From the NCBI GenBank assembly GCA_949775045.1, contig OX459108.1, positions 443,123 through 507,122 on the forward strand: a stretch of 64,000 nucleotides of DNA, written 5' to 3'. The translations under genes and the position numbers were made by a program. Positions 1 through 10,900 of the stretch are shown one piece after another. Origin of the DNA: Metridium senile. Its lineage: Eukaryota > Cnidaria > Anthozoa > Actiniaria > Metridiidae. Each line of letters opens with the position of its first letter. Within the stretch, counting starts at the first letter, position 1. Under the pieces are notes generated by a model, which saw only the letters and a program-made list of their open reading frames with translations, ran no database searches and had not been told where the DNA came from.

Positions 1-720
1 ACCACATGTGTGAATATGGTGTGAATTTGGTGAACTATATTCGCATCATATTCACACCCCCAGTGCACATGATATTCACACTATGTGTGAATATAGTGTG
101 AAACTGATGCGAATATATATATTCACATCACATTCACGAAGTGTGAATAAAGAAGAGAATATGGAATTCTCTACTAGTGTGAATCTAAAGTGAATCAATT
201 GTGAATGTGGTGTTGCCCAAATCGCAAATTATATTTACACCATGTGTGAATATAGTGCGAAACTGATGCGAATATTTATATTCACATCACATTCACAAAG
301 TGTGAATAAAGAAGAGAATATGGAATTCTCTACTAGTGTGAATCTAAAGTGAATCAATTGTGAATGTGGTGTTGCCCAAATCGCAAATTATATTTACACC
401 ATGTGTGAATATAGTGCGAAACTGATGCAAATATACATATTCACATCGCATTCACGAAGTGTGAATAAAGAAGAGAATATGGAATTCTCTACTAGTGTGA
501 ATCTGAAGTGAATCAATCGTGAATGTTTTGTTACCCAAATCGCAAATTATATTTACACCATGTGTGAATATAATGCGAAATTGATGCAAATATACATATA
601 TTCACATCACATTCACGAAGTGTGAATAAAGGTGAGAATATGGAATTCTCTACTAGTGTGAATCTGAAGTGAATCAATTGTGAATGTTTTATTCCCCACA
701 TCGCAAAATATACTCGTTAG
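1..720. repeat. GTGAAT-rich minisatellite, about 160-bp unit
   Basis: About 4.3 tandem copies of a 159-161 bp unit. The landmark GAAGAGAATATGGAATTC recurs near 152, 311, 470 and 631. Each unit mixes GTGAAT and its complement ATTCAC, so single units can fold back on themselves. No coding exon is visible. It lies upstream of the first visible SYTL exon and is either intron of that gene or intergenic. Confidence 0.85.
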
Positions 721-1729
721 ATTTTCACTACAATACGTTTCGCCGAAAATAAGTAACAATATAGTAACGTTGGCATTGATATGATATAAACTTACATTTT
801 CCTTATTTACAGATATCCTATTTTTGTCGTTTGAGCTAACCGTTAAATAAGTATTAATTATCATTCGCCGGGATCATTCTCGTTACAGTGTATTATTATT
901 TTTATCCACTCGCCAGATAACAGCAATTTAATCGTTGAAGAGTTCTAAAATTGATACAAAATCGTTAAAATTCTAGTTACCAAATAGCATAAAGAACTAA
1001 AATAGTCGAGATTATAACAACAAATAGAACATATATTTAATTTTGCTTCTACATCAACCTACCAATCAAATATCCGTATTTTAATATTGGCCAATCAGGC
1101 GCGAGTGATTTGTTATGCAACCAATTTTGAATATGAGGCTTAGTCACGCGTCTGTTCAGCGACGTCGGTTAGAAACACTTCAACAGATCTACGGCTGTAC
1201 GGCTCGTAAAAGAACTTTTATCTTTTGATAAGCGGACCGAATTCTCTAAATATCGGTAGGACATAAACAGCAGTTGCTTAGAGTGAGAAGAGTCGGCAGA
1301 GATGAAGTAAATCTAGGACTAAACTGCTGTTATTGAGGGATGCTGAAGGCAACGACAACAAGTCAACACGTTTCGAATTAAGACAAAGTTAAACTCACCG
1401 TAATGCGACGTTTTAGTGAACAGATGACACACTAAGCAGGGACAAAGATTTACTAGAAGGTTAATATTACTTGTTTGAACTGTTTAGGGTTAACTAGTTT
1501 TAATTTTGATGTAGATTTGTTCGACAATGTTTCTACCGTTGAACGGCGTTGTATGGCGCCAGCCAAATGTCTGTTAGGCTAAACTGCTGTTAGACATGTA
1601 TATTTCTGTTAGACTCGCAGCCTATACTAGTTTAGTCTCTAGTTTCAATTCATGTGTCTTAATTTAAAGTTGTAACTGATTATGGTTTTATGAAATAAAG
1701 TATTATCCGCTATATCCGACCTGATTGAT
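721..1729. other. AT-rich non-coding stretch, no gene seen
   Basis: I see no credible exon, RNA gene or long repeat here. It separates two blocks that share the ATTCAC/GTGAAT vocabulary, so it could be the interior of one composite repeat element running from about 1 to 2200; that is inference. Confidence 0.4.
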
Positions 1730-2200
1730 TGATTCATTCACATCATATTCACGTGAGAAAGAATACGAGTAAAAATGATATATGCATCGCATTATTCTTA
1801 AGTGAATGTAAAGTGAAAACAGCGTTTTCAACAATTTCACATATGGGGTGAATATAATGCTAAATCAACATTCACATCATATTCACGAGAAAAAGCAATA
1901 CGAGTAAAAATGATATTTGCATCAAATTATACTGAAGTGATTATGAAGTGAAAACCGTGTTTGCAATAAGTTCACCTATGGGGTGAATATGATGCGAATT
2001 CAATATTCACATCATATTCACTAATATTTGAATGCACTGGGAAAAAGGTATTCAACGTCTTCACTTAATGGTGTGAATACGTAGTGAAGATCATATTCGC
2101 TTTGGTGTGAATATGATAGAATGTGGTTGAATATGATATTCACATCACATTCACTACACATTCACATTGCTGTGAATCCAATTTTTCGTCCAGTGTTACT
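1730..2200. repeat. degenerate ATTCAC/GTGAAT repeat block
   Basis: Diverged copies of a unit containing TTCACATCATATTCAC and GGTGTGAATATGATGCGA, spaced roughly 120 bp apart. It shares its motif vocabulary with the array at 1-720 but is more decayed. It ends about 190 bp before the first visible SYTL exon. Confidence 0.6.
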
Positions 2201-2389
2201 CACTATAAAGTGTCATCCTGAATGCATGATTAACTCAATACACTGAGCTGTATCTACTCAGCCGTTTTTGCAGTGTAAGAACGCGCGTAACAATTGTGCT
2301 ATATTATAAACTAGTGTTCCTGTGTGAGCTGTAGCTTTGATTGCCACAATTCATAGTATCAATGTTTCTTCTCTCTTTTCTTTGTCTAG

Positions 2390-4029
2390 TATCAAATCGG
2401 TTACGATGAGCTATTGACGCGTACTTTATCTCTCACTGTCTGGAATGATGATCTGTTTGGTAAAAATGACTTTCTTGGTGAGGTCGTGATACCGATAGAA
2501 GAGTTTGTGGAACAGGGAAACTCCCTAGAGAACTCGGTAGCCAAGTGGTACAACCTTGGAGAAAAGGTGAGATGATGATTGTGATGATGGTGATGATGAT
2601 ATTGGTGGTGGTGGTGGTGGTGGAGATGATGATTGTGATGATGGTGATGGTGGTGGTGGTGGTGATGATGATGGTGGTTGTGATGATGATGATGGTGGTG
2701 TTGATGATGATGATGGTGATGATGGTGGTGGTGGTGGTGGTGATGATGATGAAGATGGTGATGATGGTGATGATGATAATGATGATGGTGGTGATGATGA
2801 TAATGATGATGGTGATGATGATAATGATGATGATAATGATGGTGATGATGATAATGATGATGATAATGATGGTGATGATGATGATAATGATAAAGATGAC
2901 AATCATTCCCTACAGATCGATCACGGTAGTGATATCCATCCAGAGATAATCGTTGCTGTCAAGTACGTGACGGGGGATAAGGTCAAGAAGAAAACCAAGA
3001 AAGGTTCACCGTCTAAAGGAGAACTACAACTACAAGTACTGGAAGCCAAGAACCTGCCTGGGAAAGATGCTGATGGCATGTCAGATCCCTTCTGTAAAAT
3101 GTAAGAGATTAATTATTACAATATTTCTGCTAAACAAAGTTGTCGATAGTGCACAATAAGTAAAAAAAGTGAAATATAATGTGTAATGAAGAAATTCTGC
3201 AATCGAGTGTACATTTAAACGAATAGACCAAAACGGCTAACGCGTTGCTAAGTTTGTTTCGACACACTTCAAATCCTCTGCAAATAAAAGCTTTTATTCC
3301 ACACATTTTCCGCATGACTTTGAAATACATAAGAATCAGAGCCCCTCCCAGGGGTTTTAGGGAACAAAATATGACAAGGGAACAAAATATGATAAAACAA
3401 TAGTTTTGGGTGGGGGATCAGGGGATCATAAGGTAAAACATTTTAGGGCAAGAGATATTTTACATATGGGGAACAAGGAGAAAATGCAAAAAGATCAAAG
3501 GATCATGGGAGCATGCACCTCCTGCGAGGGGCTCATAAGACAAAGGATCTTATTCCCAAAAGATTTGAATTGGGCCTAAACATACAGAGCAAAGCGTTAG
3601 CCGATCGCGATTTTGTCTACCAGTTTCAGAAATATGTTTTAACAATCTTAAGTTTATAAATTAATAAATAAGTTTTAATTTATCTGCAGATTCCTTCTTC
3701 CTGACAAGAAGGGCAAATCGAAACACCAAACCAAGAAGATCGATCGTACCCTGAACCCTGTCTGGAACTACAAGGTATCCTATGAAGACATCGCCATCGA
3801 AGACTTGTATAACAGAGTAGTAGAGATCACCGTCTGGGACCACGATATGATGTCACGTGACGAGTTTCTTGGCGGAGTGAGACTGGGTACTGGTGAGGGG
3901 AGCGAGGAATGGGATGACTCAAACGAGGCTGAAGCCCAAATATGGCATACGATGCTGAATAGGACCAATGTTTGGATTCAGGTTGTTATACCATTACGAC
4001 CAAATATGGCAACAAGGAAGAATATTTAA
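2390..4029 (+). CDS. SYTL: synaptotagmin-like protein (granuphilin/Slp type), 3' end with end of C2A and all of C2B
   Basis: Three coding exons: 2390-2566, 2916-3100 and 3690-4029 (stop TAA at 4027-4029), giving 233 codons plus stop. The 5' part is outside the window or not recognised. Exon 1 encodes the end of a C2 domain (TLSLTVWNDDLFGKNDFLGE, then KWYNLGEK). Exons 2 and 3 encode a full C2B: LQLQVLEAKNLPGKDADGMS, DPFCK, a TKKIDRTLNPVW core, and VWDHDMMSRDEFLGGVRLG. The ending, W-x2-ML-x5-W followed by PLRP, is the typical C-terminus of synaptotagmin-like proteins, which have tandem C2 domains and in the full protein an N-terminal Rab27-binding domain, and tether secretory vesicles to the plasma membrane. 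The acidic loop residues D-x5-D and W-D-H-D suggest retained calcium or phospholipid binding. The first donor runs straight into a GAT array. Slp4/Slp5 is the closest call; rabphilin or E-Syt is less likely. Confidence 0.85.
2567..2905 (+). repeat. GAT/GGT trinucleotide array in SYTL intron
   Basis: The intron between the first two visible SYTL exons is almost wholly an interrupted GATGATGGTGAT array that starts 4-5 bases after the splice donor. All-open reading frames across it (long runs of M/V, S or I) are artefacts of the triplet period. Confidence 0.9.
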
Positions 4030-4860
4030 AACCACAGGAAGCCCAACATGTGAACATAGTGACACAGGAAGCCCAACCATTAATTCTAATAATAATATTA
4101 ATAACACAGGAAGCCCAAGAATTTTTGGAGCAAAAAATATTCTTATGTACACAGGAAGCCCAACCAGTGATCTCAGGGACACAGGCAGCCCAATCATTAA
4201 TTTTAATAATAATAATAATTACACAGGAAGCCCAACATGTGAACATAGTGACACAGGAAGCCCAACCATTAATTCTAATAATAATATTAATAACACAGGA
4301 AGCCCAAGCATTTTGGAGCAACAATATTGTTATGTACACAGGAAGCCCAACTTTTGATCTTAGTGACACAGGAATCCCTGAGCCCAAGCAATGTTCCTAC
4401 ACAGGAAGCCCAATCATTAATTATAATAATGATAATACAGGAAGCCCAAGGATTTTGGTGCAACATTATTCTTATGTAGACAGGAAACCCAACCTTTGAT
4501 CTTAGTGACACAGGAATCCCTGAACCCAAGCAATGTTCCTACACAGAAAGCCCAACCATTAATTCTGATAATAATAATAATGATAATACAGGAAGCCCAA
4601 GCATTTTGGAGCAACATTATTCTTATGTACACAGGAAGCCCAATCAGTAATCTTAGTGACACAGTGAGCCCAAGCAATGTTCCTACACAGGAAGCCCAAC
4701 CAGTGATTTTCGTAACCCAACAATCCCAAGCAATATTTTTGTGACAGGTAGCCCACCCAGTAATCTTAGTGACACAGGAAGCCCAACCCTTGATCTTCGT
4801 GACCCAAGATTTTGTGTACACAGGAAGCCCACCCAGATATCTAAAACGAGGCTGGCCAGT
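4030..4860 (+). repeat. ACAGGAAGCCCA interspersed tandem array
   Basis: About 24 copies of the 12-mer ACAGGAAGCCCA, some diverged, separated by variable AT-rich spacers of 10-45 bp; spacers such as ATTAATTCTAATAATAA recur. A larger module near 4040-4130 is repeated near 4230-4310. The array begins directly after the SYTL stop codon, so any 3' UTR of that gene would consist of it. No AATAAA is obvious next to the stop. Confidence 0.85.
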
Positions 4861-5114
4861 TTCAAACCATAACAAATCGCCACAAAAGTAGTTGTCGGCA
4901 TTTTAGAGTTCGGCATTATCGAATTCAATGCTTTAGTTTTATAAAAGCATCAAATTAAATCTACTTTAGTAATATATAGCTAATCTCAAGATGTTTGGCT
5001 TATTTTTTAACACGTGAATAAGTACACAGCTGTTTAAAAAAATGTTAAATACTGAATAGTGCATTCCAGGACCCAAAGAGCATTGTGGGTCTCATTTTGA
5101 AACTGATTGAAATA

Positions 5115-5386
5115 GCTATACACCTATTTCAATTAACGTTGTCCATCTGGAATGGTTGATCTGAGACCGATAGTAATTGTGGGAGCTCGTTAAACTGCAA
5201 ATACACTATTATAATCACGCTTGAATATCAATGTTTATACTTCTGAAATACTGTCATCTGTAATTCAGCACCATTCAAGTGTGATTAAAACAATGTATTT
5301 GAAATTTAATGAACTCCCACAATTCCTATCGGTCTCAGATCAACCATTCCAGATGGACAACGTTAATTGAAATAGGTGTATACAGC
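5115..5386. mobile_element. 272-bp fold-back (MITE-like) element
   Basis: A nearly full-length palindrome. The left arm carries ACACCTATTTCAATTAACGT, TCTGGAATGGTTGATCTGAG and TGTGGGAGCTCGTTAA. The right arm carries the complements in reverse order and ends in TGAAATAGGTGTATAC. Arms continue inward through TTGAATATCA / TTCAAGTGTGATT. No coding capacity. Target-site duplications are not clear. Confidence 0.75.
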
Positions 5387-5680
5387 GATATTTACTCCCC
5401 ATAACTAGCTTTTTTTGGTTTTGATAGATTGCACTAAGAATAAAATAACTAATTATTATATATATTATTGTATATTACCAAAACCACCAACATTTTTGAG
5501 ATTGACTATATATATGATATCAATAGGATTTTAGCTTAATTTATATAATATTGGTTTTGAATAATACTTTGTTATTATATGAGATATAATGTAATATAGC
5601 GGGAATAGAGAATATAAACATTTTATGACAAATGATCGCTTTAAGAAATTATTATTAAAAGATTACTTCTTTTTGTTTGT
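5387..5680. other. AT-rich spacer, nothing recognised
   Basis: No exon, RNA gene or repeat that I can support; strongly AT-rich with TATATA runs before the TTGG array. Confidence 0.4.
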
Positions 5681-5687
5681 TCTTAAT

Positions 5688-5817
5688 TGGTTGGTTGGTT
5701 GGTTGGTTGGTTGGTTGGTTGGTTGGTTGGTTGGTTGGTTGGTTGGTTGGTTGGGTGGTTGGTTGGTTGGTTGGTTGGTTGGTTGGTTGGTTGGGTGGTT
5801 GGTTGGGTGGTTGGGTG

Positions 5818-5849
<32 letters not shown>

Positions 5850-5935
5850 GTTGGTTGGTTGGTTGGTTGGTTGGTTGGTTGGTTGGTTGGTGGGTGGGTG
5901 GGTTGGATGGTTGCATTGGTTGGTTGGTTGGCTGA
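5688..5935 (+). repeat. TTGG tetranucleotide array
   Basis: About 60 copies of GGTT/TTGG with occasional GGGT interruptions. All frames read as W/L/V/G or P/T/N/Q low-complexity peptide, so the ORFs over it are not genes. The G-doublets could form two-tier quadruplexes. It is not a metazoan telomere repeat. Confidence 0.95.
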
Positions 5936-6640
5936 TGCATGGCAACTATTAATAAATGAATGGATGGATAGATGGATAGATGAGTGAATGATGAACGATT
6001 ATGCTAAATGAAAATGAATACGAATTAGCGTCCCAAACACCAATGAATAAATGCTTTGTTCGTTTATTGAGAGCACTTCATTTATAAGTGCGCGCAAACT
6101 AGTAAGTGATCTAATCCTTTAAAAAGTTGGATAACATTGAGTGTTGAAGTAGAGTAGAAATCCGCTGATCATCGGTTTTGCATATTCAGATATTTGTCGT
6201 TAAGAGCTGAAAGTATAAAAAGGTAATCAAACATTAACTTTGGAAAGAAAGTTGATCGAGTTAACGTTGATCTTTATATTGCGACGAAAGCCGTCCTAAA
6301 CGTCAGTAAGTAACACTCTCTTTAACACGGTGTATAAGTTACTGTCCATTTCTACTCCGTCGTTACATGAAATATCTATACGCACGAGCGCGCGCCTTGC
6401 CAGGTTGCTAAACCTTCATATATTTGCATTTTGAATCAAACTTTGTTCTGTGTACCTCTGTTGACAAAGTTTGCCGTGAAGGATAAGACAGTTTGGATTG
6501 AGAGTTACGGCTTCAATGGGACAATTATTCACGGTAAGAGTTTGCAATAGTAAATGTTATCTTATGGTCAGCGAAAAATCGAAATTTAAAGGCAATTTAT
6601 TCATTTGTAAACGAAAGAAATTGGCTCCATATCTTGGATA
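5936..6640. other. non-coding stretch with a dispersed-repeat fragment
   Basis: No gene recognised. The segment CCTAAACGTCAGTAAGTAAC near 6295, followed by GGTGTATAAGTTAC, recurs near 39130 and 39255, so it is a fragment of a dispersed repeat family. Confidence 0.5.
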
Positions 6641-6663
6641 ATAAAGAATACTATAGGTTTCAA

Positions 6664-6960
6664 GTACATGGAGATACAGCCGATCTCGAAAAGGTTGTCC
6701 ACCTGAAAAGACATATATACTAAAAGAAATATCACATGACTCACTATATAATTCACTTTCCACGCGTGTAGAAAGTCAGGTTCTATCTTCTAGCGAGGGA
6801 AGATACTGCTTGTTTGAATTCACCGTCATATTACTTTGAAACGCACCTGGCTTTCTACACGCGCGGAAAGTGAAGATATATAATGAGTCATGTGATATTT
6901 CTTTTAGTATATGTCTTTTCAGGTGGACAACCTTTTTGGGATCGGCTGTACATGTATATG
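6664..6960. mobile_element. fold-back MITE whose right end joins the 66-bp satellite
   Basis: The left arm (TACAGCCGATCTCGAAAAGG, GTTGTCCACCTGAAAAGACA, ATCACATGACTCA, CGCGTGTAGAAAG) is mirrored on the right (CTTTCTACACGCGCGGAAAG, GAGTCATGTGATATTTC, CTTTTCAGGTGGACAACC, GATCGGCTGTACATG). No coding capacity. The terminal GGACAACCTTTTTG is also the core of the satellite that starts about 60 bp downstream. Confidence 0.8.
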
Positions 6961-7024
6961 ATATTCAATAATAATATTAAATATAGGGGTAGTGAGTTTG
7001 AATGTGATCATGAGAGTGAGTCTG

Positions 7025-7946
7025 ATAGGTGTATGCCTATAGTTCCTTTCCGTCTTGAAATGACCTATCACCTTGGACAACCTTTTTGAAATAGGTGTAT
7101 GCCTATAATTCCTTTCCGTCTTGGAATGGCCTATCGCCTTGGACAACCTTTTTGAAATCGGTGTATGCCTATAATTCCTTTCCCTCTTGGAATGACCTAT
7201 CGCCTTGGACAACCTTTTTGAAATCGGTGTATGCCTATAATTCCTTTCCCTCTTGGAATGACATATCGCCTTGGACAACCTTTTCGAAATAGGTGTATGC
7301 CTATAATTCCTTTCCGTCTTGGAATGACCTATCGCCTTGGACAACCTTTTTGAAATCGGTGTATGCCTATAATTCATTTCCGTTTGGGAATGACCTATCG
7401 CCTTGGACAACCTTTTTGAAATAGGTGTATGCCTATAATTCATTTCCGTCTTGGAATGACCTATCGCCTTGGACAACCTTTTTGAAATAGGTGTATGCCT
7501 ATAATTCCTTTCCGTCTTGGAATGACCTATCGCCTTGGACAACCTTTTTGAAATCGGTGTATGCCTATAATTCATTTCCGTTTGGGAATGACCTATCGCC
7601 TTGGACAACCTTTTTGAAATAGGTGTATGCCTATAATTCCTTTCCGTCTTGGAATGACCTATTGCCTTCGACAACCTTTTTGAAATAGGTGTATGCCTAT
7701 AATTCCTTTCCGTCTTGGAATGACCTATCACCTTGGACAACCTTTTTGAAATAGGTGTATGCCTATAATTCCTTTCCGTCTTGGAATGACCTATCGCCTT
7801 GGACAACCTTTTTGAAATCGGTGTATGCCTATAATTCATTTCCGTTTGGGAATAACCTATCGCCTTGGACAACCTTTTTGAAATAGGTGTATGCCTATAA
7901 TTCCTTTCCGTCTTGGAATGACCTATCGCCTTGGACAACCTTTTTG
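7025..7946 (+). repeat. 66-bp satellite, about 14 copies
   Basis: The unit runs GAAATAGGTGTATGCCTATA, then TTCCTTTCCGTCTTGGAATG, ACCTATCGCCTTGGACAACC and TTTTT, with a few percent divergence between copies. Because 66 is a multiple of three, one minus-strand frame stays open for 339 codons across the array; that ORF is an artefact. The array ends about 23 bp from the stop codon of the WSC-like/ShKT gene and probably forms its 3' UTR. Confidence 0.95.
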
Positions 7947-7968
7947 CAAGTGCTGTAGTACCTTCTAT

Positions 7969-10900
7969 TTAGCATCGTTTACAGGACTTCGGGCAGTACT
8001 CAAGGACTTGTGGGAAACTGTCTTTGCACAGGTTGATAGAGGCATAGTGACCGCAATCATCGTACAAGTCTTTACACTCGTGACCTGAAAATATAGTACA
8101 CTTAATTTGATTATGTCTTAGCACTCAAGATAATAATAATAGTGTATTCATATATCTTAAGCCCGGGAAAACGGCTTCAATATTTGCTTCAACATTGGTT
8201 CGATTTTGTTGAACGCTGTAGAGAATGGTTGTTGAACGATGTTGTACGTAGGGGGCAAACGGTTTCAACATTTACTTCAACATCTGTTCGATTTTGTTGT
8301 ATGGTAATGTTGAAACCGTTTGCCACACCCTTTCAACATTGTTGAAGCGTGTTACGTATTGGAAAGACAACTAAATGCGCATGGGTGTAGTCAACAATGT
8401 CGGTTGAACGGAGCAGGGCAAACGACTTCAACTCCGTTTCAATTACATTCACAGAAAAAAAGAAATGTTGAATGGTTGTTGAAACTCTTTCAACATCGAT
8501 TCAACACGTTTCAACAATGTTGAAATGTGGGCAAACGGCTTCAACATTGCAAGCCAATCAATAAAATCGAACGAATGTTGAAGCAAATGTTGAAACCGTT
8601 TTCCCGGGCTTTTATATAAATAAATAAATAGATATGTAAGTATAAATAGTAACGATATCTGATATTCAAATACTGAGAATCGTCTTGGTATATTTAACTG
8701 TGTAGAAATCTGCAAAACGCTTGGTTTTAGGCAGAAGGAGCACTGGCACGATTTCGCCAGAACAGAGACCATATGGTCTGCTCACTGATGCGCGCGGTAT
8801 TAAGGACTTTATATTAGAAGCGAAGAAGTTAGATTTGTTTGAATCCATCCTTACTTGGTGTGGTTGGCAGAGCAGGTTTCTCCGTTGCTATGTAAACAAA
8901 GTTGCTACGGGCCACGCCAGTACATGGTGTGTGGGGGTTATGGTCACACCGCTGAAACTTTGCATTGACGCATTTCTTGGATGGGCCGTCATTTGAGTAT
9001 GTAGACGGGGCGTTTTCGCCGCTCCAGCATTCACCGAAGTATTGTAGAGAGAAGTGAGAATATCCTTGGTTGATGACTCGCTTGGCACAGCGACAGGCAA
9101 GGCTGGAAATAGAGAGTTAAAACAGTTGGGAAAAGAAATGCATATGCAGAATGTAATGTACGATAATTAGTGGTGAAACTAGTGTAGACTGCCCTAGTGT
9201 TCCTAAAGAAATAATTATTCTAAAGGAACAATTATATAAAAGTGCAAATGTATAGCAATTGGTCGAGATTTATAGCAATGGGGCGAGATGTATAGCAATG
9301 GGGAGAGATGTATAGCAATGGAGCGAGATGTATAGCAGTACGTGGGGCGAGATTAACTGATATCAATCGGCAAATAAATGTACGATAACTAACGGTTAAA
9401 CTAGCGTGAACTGTGTCGATGTTTCTAGAGAATCAATTGGAGTAAAAACTGTACGATAACTAGCGGTTAAACTAGTGTTGACTGCGTCGATGTTTATAGG
9501 GAAACAATTGAGATAAAAATGTACGATAACTAGCGGTTAAACTAGTGTTGACTGCGTCGGTGTTTATAAGGAACCTTTTGAGATAAAAATGTACGATAAC
9601 TAGCGGTTAAACTAGTGTGGACTGCGTCGATGTTTATAAGGAAACAATTGGAGTAAAAATGTACGATAACTAGCGGTTAAACTAGTGTGGACTGCGCAGA
9701 TGTTTATAATGAAACAATTGGAGTAGAAATGTACGATAACTAGCGGTTAAACTAGTGTTGACTGCGCAGATGTTTATAATGAAACAGTTGGAGTAGAAAT
9801 GTACGATAACTAGCGGTTAAACTAGTGTGGACTGCGTCGATGTTTATAAGGAAACAATTGGAGTAGAAATGTACGATAACTAGCGGTTAAACTAGTGTGG
9901 ACTGCGTCGATATTTGTCAGGAAACAATTGGAGTGAAAATGTACGATAACTAGCGGTTAAACTAGTGTGGACTGCGTCTATATGTGCACGTACCTTCTCA
10001 TTGACTGTGCGGGTTTTTCCCAGTCAAAGGTATGTCCATCCGATACTGCACTGCTGGGGTCCCTGTCCGTTAGTATCAGTTCAGGTAGAGGGCGTGGTGT
10101 GTGTAGATCGTCTTTATAGCAACCGACCTTAGTGATCTTAACATCACAGCTACTTAACAGTTCTAGAAATATTGATAATAATAGATGATGATGATGATGA
10201 TGGTGATGGTGATGATGGTGGTGATGGTGATGACAATGATGATGTTGATGTTGATGATGAATTTGGTGATGGTGATGATAATGATGATGATGATGATGAT
10301 TGTGATAATGATGGTGATGATGGTGCATGATGATATTGATCTATATCTACATTTTATTGAGTCAGCAAAAACTAAACGTAACAGTTATTACGCTAACTAT
10401 ATTTAATTGATGAAGATGACGATAATAATGATAATGATGATGGTACTAATGATGATGATGATTGTGATAATGAAGGTGATGATGATGATGATTGTGATAA
10501 TAATGATAATGCTGATGGTGATGATGATGATGATTGTGATAATAATGATAATGCTGATGGTAATGATGATGATGATTGTGATAATGATGGTGATGATGAT
10601 AATGACGACGATACTGGTGATGGTAAATATATCAATGATAAGAAGACAAAAAGTTGTTCTAATACGGAAAGAAAACTATCGTGTTACCTTCTTCATTGAT
10701 GGCCTCTATCCTTGCTGGAAATCCCTGGTATCCTACATGTATGACAACGAGACATCGATAAACAAAATTGGTCGTGCATGCTTTCGATCTCGTACGTGTT
10801 TGGAAACCCGTCGAAACATTCTCACTCGTGTTTCAAATATTACTAAAAAGGCCTTATAATTTACATACAATGCTACTGAAGGACAACTTTAATATTACTA

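Noticed and set aside
4030..4860. CRISPR-like array with ACAGGAAGCCCA repeats and spacers
   Set aside because: The repeat is only 12 bp, spacers vary widely in length and are themselves repeated, and the genome is eukaryotic.
5688..5935. telomeric or interstitial telomere repeat
   Set aside because: The unit is TTGG; metazoan telomeres are TTAGGG-type.
6919..7938. 339-codon minus-strand ORF with a 22-residue repeat (SKAIGHSKTERNYRHTPISK...)
   Set aside because: The repeat unit is 66 bp, a multiple of three, so the frame stays open by arithmetic. It runs into a fold-back element and has no splice or start evidence.
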